Of a stretch of DNA of 40,303 bases, positions 34,785 to 40,303 are shown piece after piece (the first letter of the stretch is position 1; every line of letters starts with the position of its first letter). The position numbers and the translations under genes were made by a program. The DNA is from Akkermansiaceae bacterium. GTDB taxonomy: Bacteria; Verrucomicrobiota; Verrucomicrobiia; Verrucomicrobiales; Akkermansiaceae. The notes below the pieces were generated by a model. It had not been told where the DNA came from and made no database searches. It was given only the letters and a program-made list of their open reading frames with translations. The stretch is taken from the NCBI GenBank assembly GCA_013001695.1, contig JABDMC010000179.1, positions 1-40,303 of the forward strand, in the 5' to 3' direction.

Positions 34785-35924
34785 ATGGAAGCCATACTCG
34801 CCCTGGAAGACGGCCGCACCTTTGGCGGCAAGGCGTTTGGACACCCGGGCACCAGCACCGGCGAGGCCTGTTTCAACACCTCCATGACGGGCTACCAGGA
34901 GGTCCTCACCGACCCCTCCTACCGCGGGCAGATCGTCGCGATGACCTACCCGCTGATCGGGAACTACGGGGTGAACCCGGAGGACGCCGAGTCACGCGAG
35001 CCGCACGTCCGCGGATTCGTGGTCGCGGAACTCTGCCGCGTCCCGTCGAACTGGCGGTCGAAGCAGTCGCTCGACGATTACCTGAAGCAACACGAGATCC
35101 TCGGGATCGAGGGCGTCGACACCCGCGCCCTGACCAAGCATCTCCGCTCCGCCGGAGCGATGCGCGCCTGCCTGACGACCGAGCTCGACAAGGACGCCGC
35201 GGTGGCCGCCGCCAGGGAGTCGCCCTCGATGGAGGGCATGGACTACGTCCAGGAGGTCACCACCCCGAAAAACTTCACCTGGGACGCGGAATCGCGCGAA
35301 TGGACGATTCCCAATCCGTCCGTCGGCCAGGAAGGGAACTACCTCGAGCTGGAGCCCGCGAAGCACCGCATCGTCGCCTATGATCTCGGGGTGAAGTTCA
35401 ACATCCTGCGCTGCCTTCGCCAGGAAGGGTTCGAGGTGGAGGTCGTCAACGCCCGCACCCCGGCCAAGGACGTCCTGGCCCGCGACCCCGACGGCATCTT
35501 CCTCTCGAACGGCCCGGGCGACCCGGCGGCGCTCGATTACGTGCACGCCGAGATCCGGCAACTCATCGGAAAGAAGCCCATCTTCGGGATCTGCCTCGGT
35601 CACCAGGTCCTCTCGCACGCCTTCGGCGGCAAGACCTTCAAGCTGAAGTTCGGCCACCGCGGCGGGAACCAGCCGGTCAAGGACCTCCGGAGCGGGAAGG
35701 TCTCCATCACCTCCCAGAACCACGGCTTTGCGACCGACAGCGAGGGCCTCCCGTCCCATGTCGAAGTCACCCACCTCAACCTCAACGACGACACCGTGGA
35801 GGGCATCCGCTCCACGCAGGATCCCGTCTTCTCCGTCCAGTATCACCCCGAAGCGGCCCCCGGCCCCCACGACGCCTCCTACTTCTTCCGCGAGTTCGCC
35901 GACCTCATCGAGGCGGCGAAGTGA
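34785..35924 (+). CDS. carA: carbamoyl-phosphate synthase small subunit
   Basis: GEACFNTSMTGYQEVLTDPSYRGQIVAMTYPLIGNYG; FGICLGHQVLSHAFGGKTFKLKFGHRGGNQPV. Confidence 0.97.
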   Translation: MEAILALEDGRTFGGKAFGHPGTSTGEACFNTSMTGYQEVLTDPSYRGQIVAMTYPLIGNYGVNPEDAESREPHVRGFVVAELCRVPSNWRSKQSLDDYLKQHEILGIEGVDTRALTKHLRSAGAMRACLTTELDKDAAVAAARESPSMEGMDYVQEVTTPKNFTWDAESREWTIPNPSVGQEGNYLELEPAKHRIVAYDLGVKFNILRCLRQEGFEVEVVNARTPAKDVLARDPDGIFLSNGPGDPAALDYVHAEIRQLIGKKPIFGICLGHQVLSHAFGGKTFKLKFGHRGGNQPVKDLRSGKVSITSQNHGFATDSEGLPSHVEVTHLNLNDDTVEGIRSTQDPVFSVQYHPEAAPGPHDASYFFREFADLIEAAK

Positions 35925-35926
35925 GC

Positions 35927-37363
<1,437 letters not shown>

Positions 37364-37478
37364 CGCCGTGGCACCCCTGGTCGACCGGGCCCGGGGCGGC
37401 CGAATCGGCGTGAATTAGTGGTTCCGTATTGGGCGATTCGAGGCCAGATTCGCGCGCCGGCGCGGGAATCCTCACCCC

Positions 37479-38198
37479 ATGGTCACTGAAACCTCGTCAT
37501 CCGACATCCCGAAGCACGTGGCCGTCATCATGGATGGCAACGGCCGGTGGGCGCGCGCCCGGGGTTTGCCCCGCCGGGAGGGACACCGGGCCGGCGCCGA
37601 GTCGGTCCGGGAAGCGGTCGAGGCCTGCAAGGAACTCGGAATCGGCTATCTCACGCTCTACGCCTTCTCCTCCGAGAACTGGAACCGCCCGCGCCAGGAG
37701 ATCGAGGCCCTGATGATCCTGCTGGAGCGCTTCCTGAAGGAGAAGACGCCGGAAATGCACAAGCAGAACGTCCGGTTGCACGCCATCGGCCGCCTCGACT
37801 CGCTTCCGGACCGCTGCCGCAACGAGCTCCGGCGGGCCATCGAGGCCACCTCCGGAAACGACGGCCTGAACCTCATCCTGGCGCTCTCCTACGGCGCCCG
37901 CGAGGAGATCACGGATGCCGCCAAGGCGATCGCCGAGGATGTCGCCGCGGGACGGCTGACGCCGGACGAGATCGACCGGGAGCTCTTCGCCTCCTACCTG
38001 TACACCTCGGCCTTCCCCGATCCGGACCTCCTCATCCGGACCTCCGGGGAGCTGCGCCTCTCGAACTTCCTCCTGTGGCAAATCTCTTACGCTGAGATCG
38101 TTATCACCAAAAAATTCTGGCCGGATTTCCGCAAAGCCGACTTGCACGCCGCAGTCGAGGAGTATACCAGCAGGCAACGGCGCTTCGGCGCCATCTGA
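37479..38198 (+). CDS. uppS: isoprenyl transferase (undecaprenyl diphosphate synthase)
   Basis: HVAVIMDGNGRWARARGLPRREGHRAGAE, LYAFSSENWNRP, DPDLLIRTSGELRLSNFLLWQ. Confidence 0.97.
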   Translation: MVTETSSSDIPKHVAVIMDGNGRWARARGLPRREGHRAGAESVREAVEACKELGIGYLTLYAFSSENWNRPRQEIEALMILLERFLKEKTPEMHKQNVRLHAIGRLDSLPDRCRNELRRAIEATSGNDGLNLILALSYGAREEITDAAKAIAEDVAAGRLTPDEIDRELFASYLYTSAFPDPDLLIRTSGELRLSNFLLWQISYAEIVITKKFWPDFRKADLHAAVEEYTSRQRRFGAI

Positions 38199-38218
38199 GC
38201 CTCCGGCTCGGGGAGGCC

Positions 38219-39622
<1,404 letters not shown>

Positions 39623-39733
39623 CACCCCGGGAGCGCGGCCGCTCTAGTGGCTCCGCGGGGCGACGCCCCCCGGTGGTGCCCCGCCTCGCGACGAGGACGG
39701 GAGCCCCCGTTCTCTTCCAACCGCACCTCATTC

Positions 39734-40303
39734 GTGACGCTCGTCGACCACCCCCTGATCGCGGACCGGGTCACGCGCTTGCGGGACGTCCACACGCCCT
39801 CGGCGCAGTTCCGCCAGTTGGTCCGGAGCATCGGTCAATTGATGGTGCCCGCCGTCACGGAGGATTTTGAAACCGCCAAGAGCCGGATCGAGACGCCGCT
39901 CGAGCCGATCGACGGCCGTCGCCTCGCGCACCCGGTCGTCCTGGTGCCCATCCTGCGGGCCGGGCTCGGCATGCTCGACGGCTTTTTGGACCTCCTCCCG
40001 GAAGCCCGGGTGGCGCACATCGGCCTGGCCCGCAACGAGGAAACGCTCGAACCCGACACTTATTACTACAACGCGCCGGTGGAACTGACCTCCAGCGAGG
40101 TGCTCGTCCTCGACCCCATGCTGGCCACCGGGGGGACCGCCAGCGAAACCCTGCGGCGCCTCAAGAAGCAGGGAGCCCAGCGCCTCCGCTTCGTGTGCCT
40201 CGTGGCCTGCCCGGAGGGACTCCGACGGCTCGAAACCGACCACCCCGACGTCCCGGTCTTCGCCGCCGCGATGGACCGGGAACTCGATGCCAAGGGCTAC
40301 ATC
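39734..40303 (+). CDS. upp: uracil phosphoribosyltransferase, 3'-truncated by window end (GTG start)
   Basis: My translation from GTG 39734: VTLVDHPLIADRVTRLRDVHTPSAQFRQLV...VVLVPILRAGLGMLDG...VLVLDPMLATGGTASETLRRLKKQGA; absent from the supplied ORF track. Confidence 0.9.
   Translation, partial: MTLVDHPLIADRVTRLRDVHTPSAQFRQLVRSIGQLMVPAVTEDFETAKSRIETPLEPIDGRRLAHPVVLVPILRAGLGMLDGFLDLLPEARVAHIGLARNEETLEPDTYYYNAPVELTSSEVLVLDPMLATGGTASETLRRLKKQGAQRLRFVCLVACPEGLRRLETDHPDVPVFAAAMDRELDAKGYI

Overview
This is a GC-rich bacterial chromosomal window. Gene content and protein style suggest Verrucomicrobiota/PVC, which is an inference and not proven. I support about 29 protein-coding genes and found no rRNA, tRNA, CRISPR array, phage or transposase.

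Main blocks:
- 376-1820: EEP-family phosphatase and MBL-fold hydrolase.
- 1957-10508: tightly packed co-directional operon encoding a DUF4175-like membrane/coiled-coil protein, two small proteins split by one in-frame stop, a secreted alpha-toroid protein, and three tandem, translationally coupled, secreted paralogues sharing one architecture (NGD repeat x2, LamG-like middle, NGD repeat). This is my best candidate for an undescribed system.
- 10629-11495: sigma-70 family factor with a dyad-rich, AT-rich upstream region.
- 11946-18375: sulfatase, UxaC, sulfatase, convergent PL10-like pectate lyase, with a perfect 38-bp palindrome between the convergent genes.
- 18482-27126: ispH, TPR protein, proC, BamD-like, LptE-like, rsmI, sugar-phosphate isomerase, DUF72.
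- 27148-31851: 1567-aa secreted sugar-dehydrogenase/cytochrome c/Ig-like fusion.
- 32150-40303: ilvB, ilvN, carA, purA, uppS, an NtrC-type regulator, and upp truncated by the window edge.

Non-coding or compositional highlights: the 38-bp palindrome with lox-like arms; an abrupt AT-rich, TTA-codon patch at the 3' end of rsmI; a recurrent TTGnnn-N16-18-TAGSNT-N6-7-ATG leaderless-promoter-like arrangement; and a 147-bp element bounded by 19-bp inverted repeats between carA and purA. All homology calls are by eye; no database search was run.
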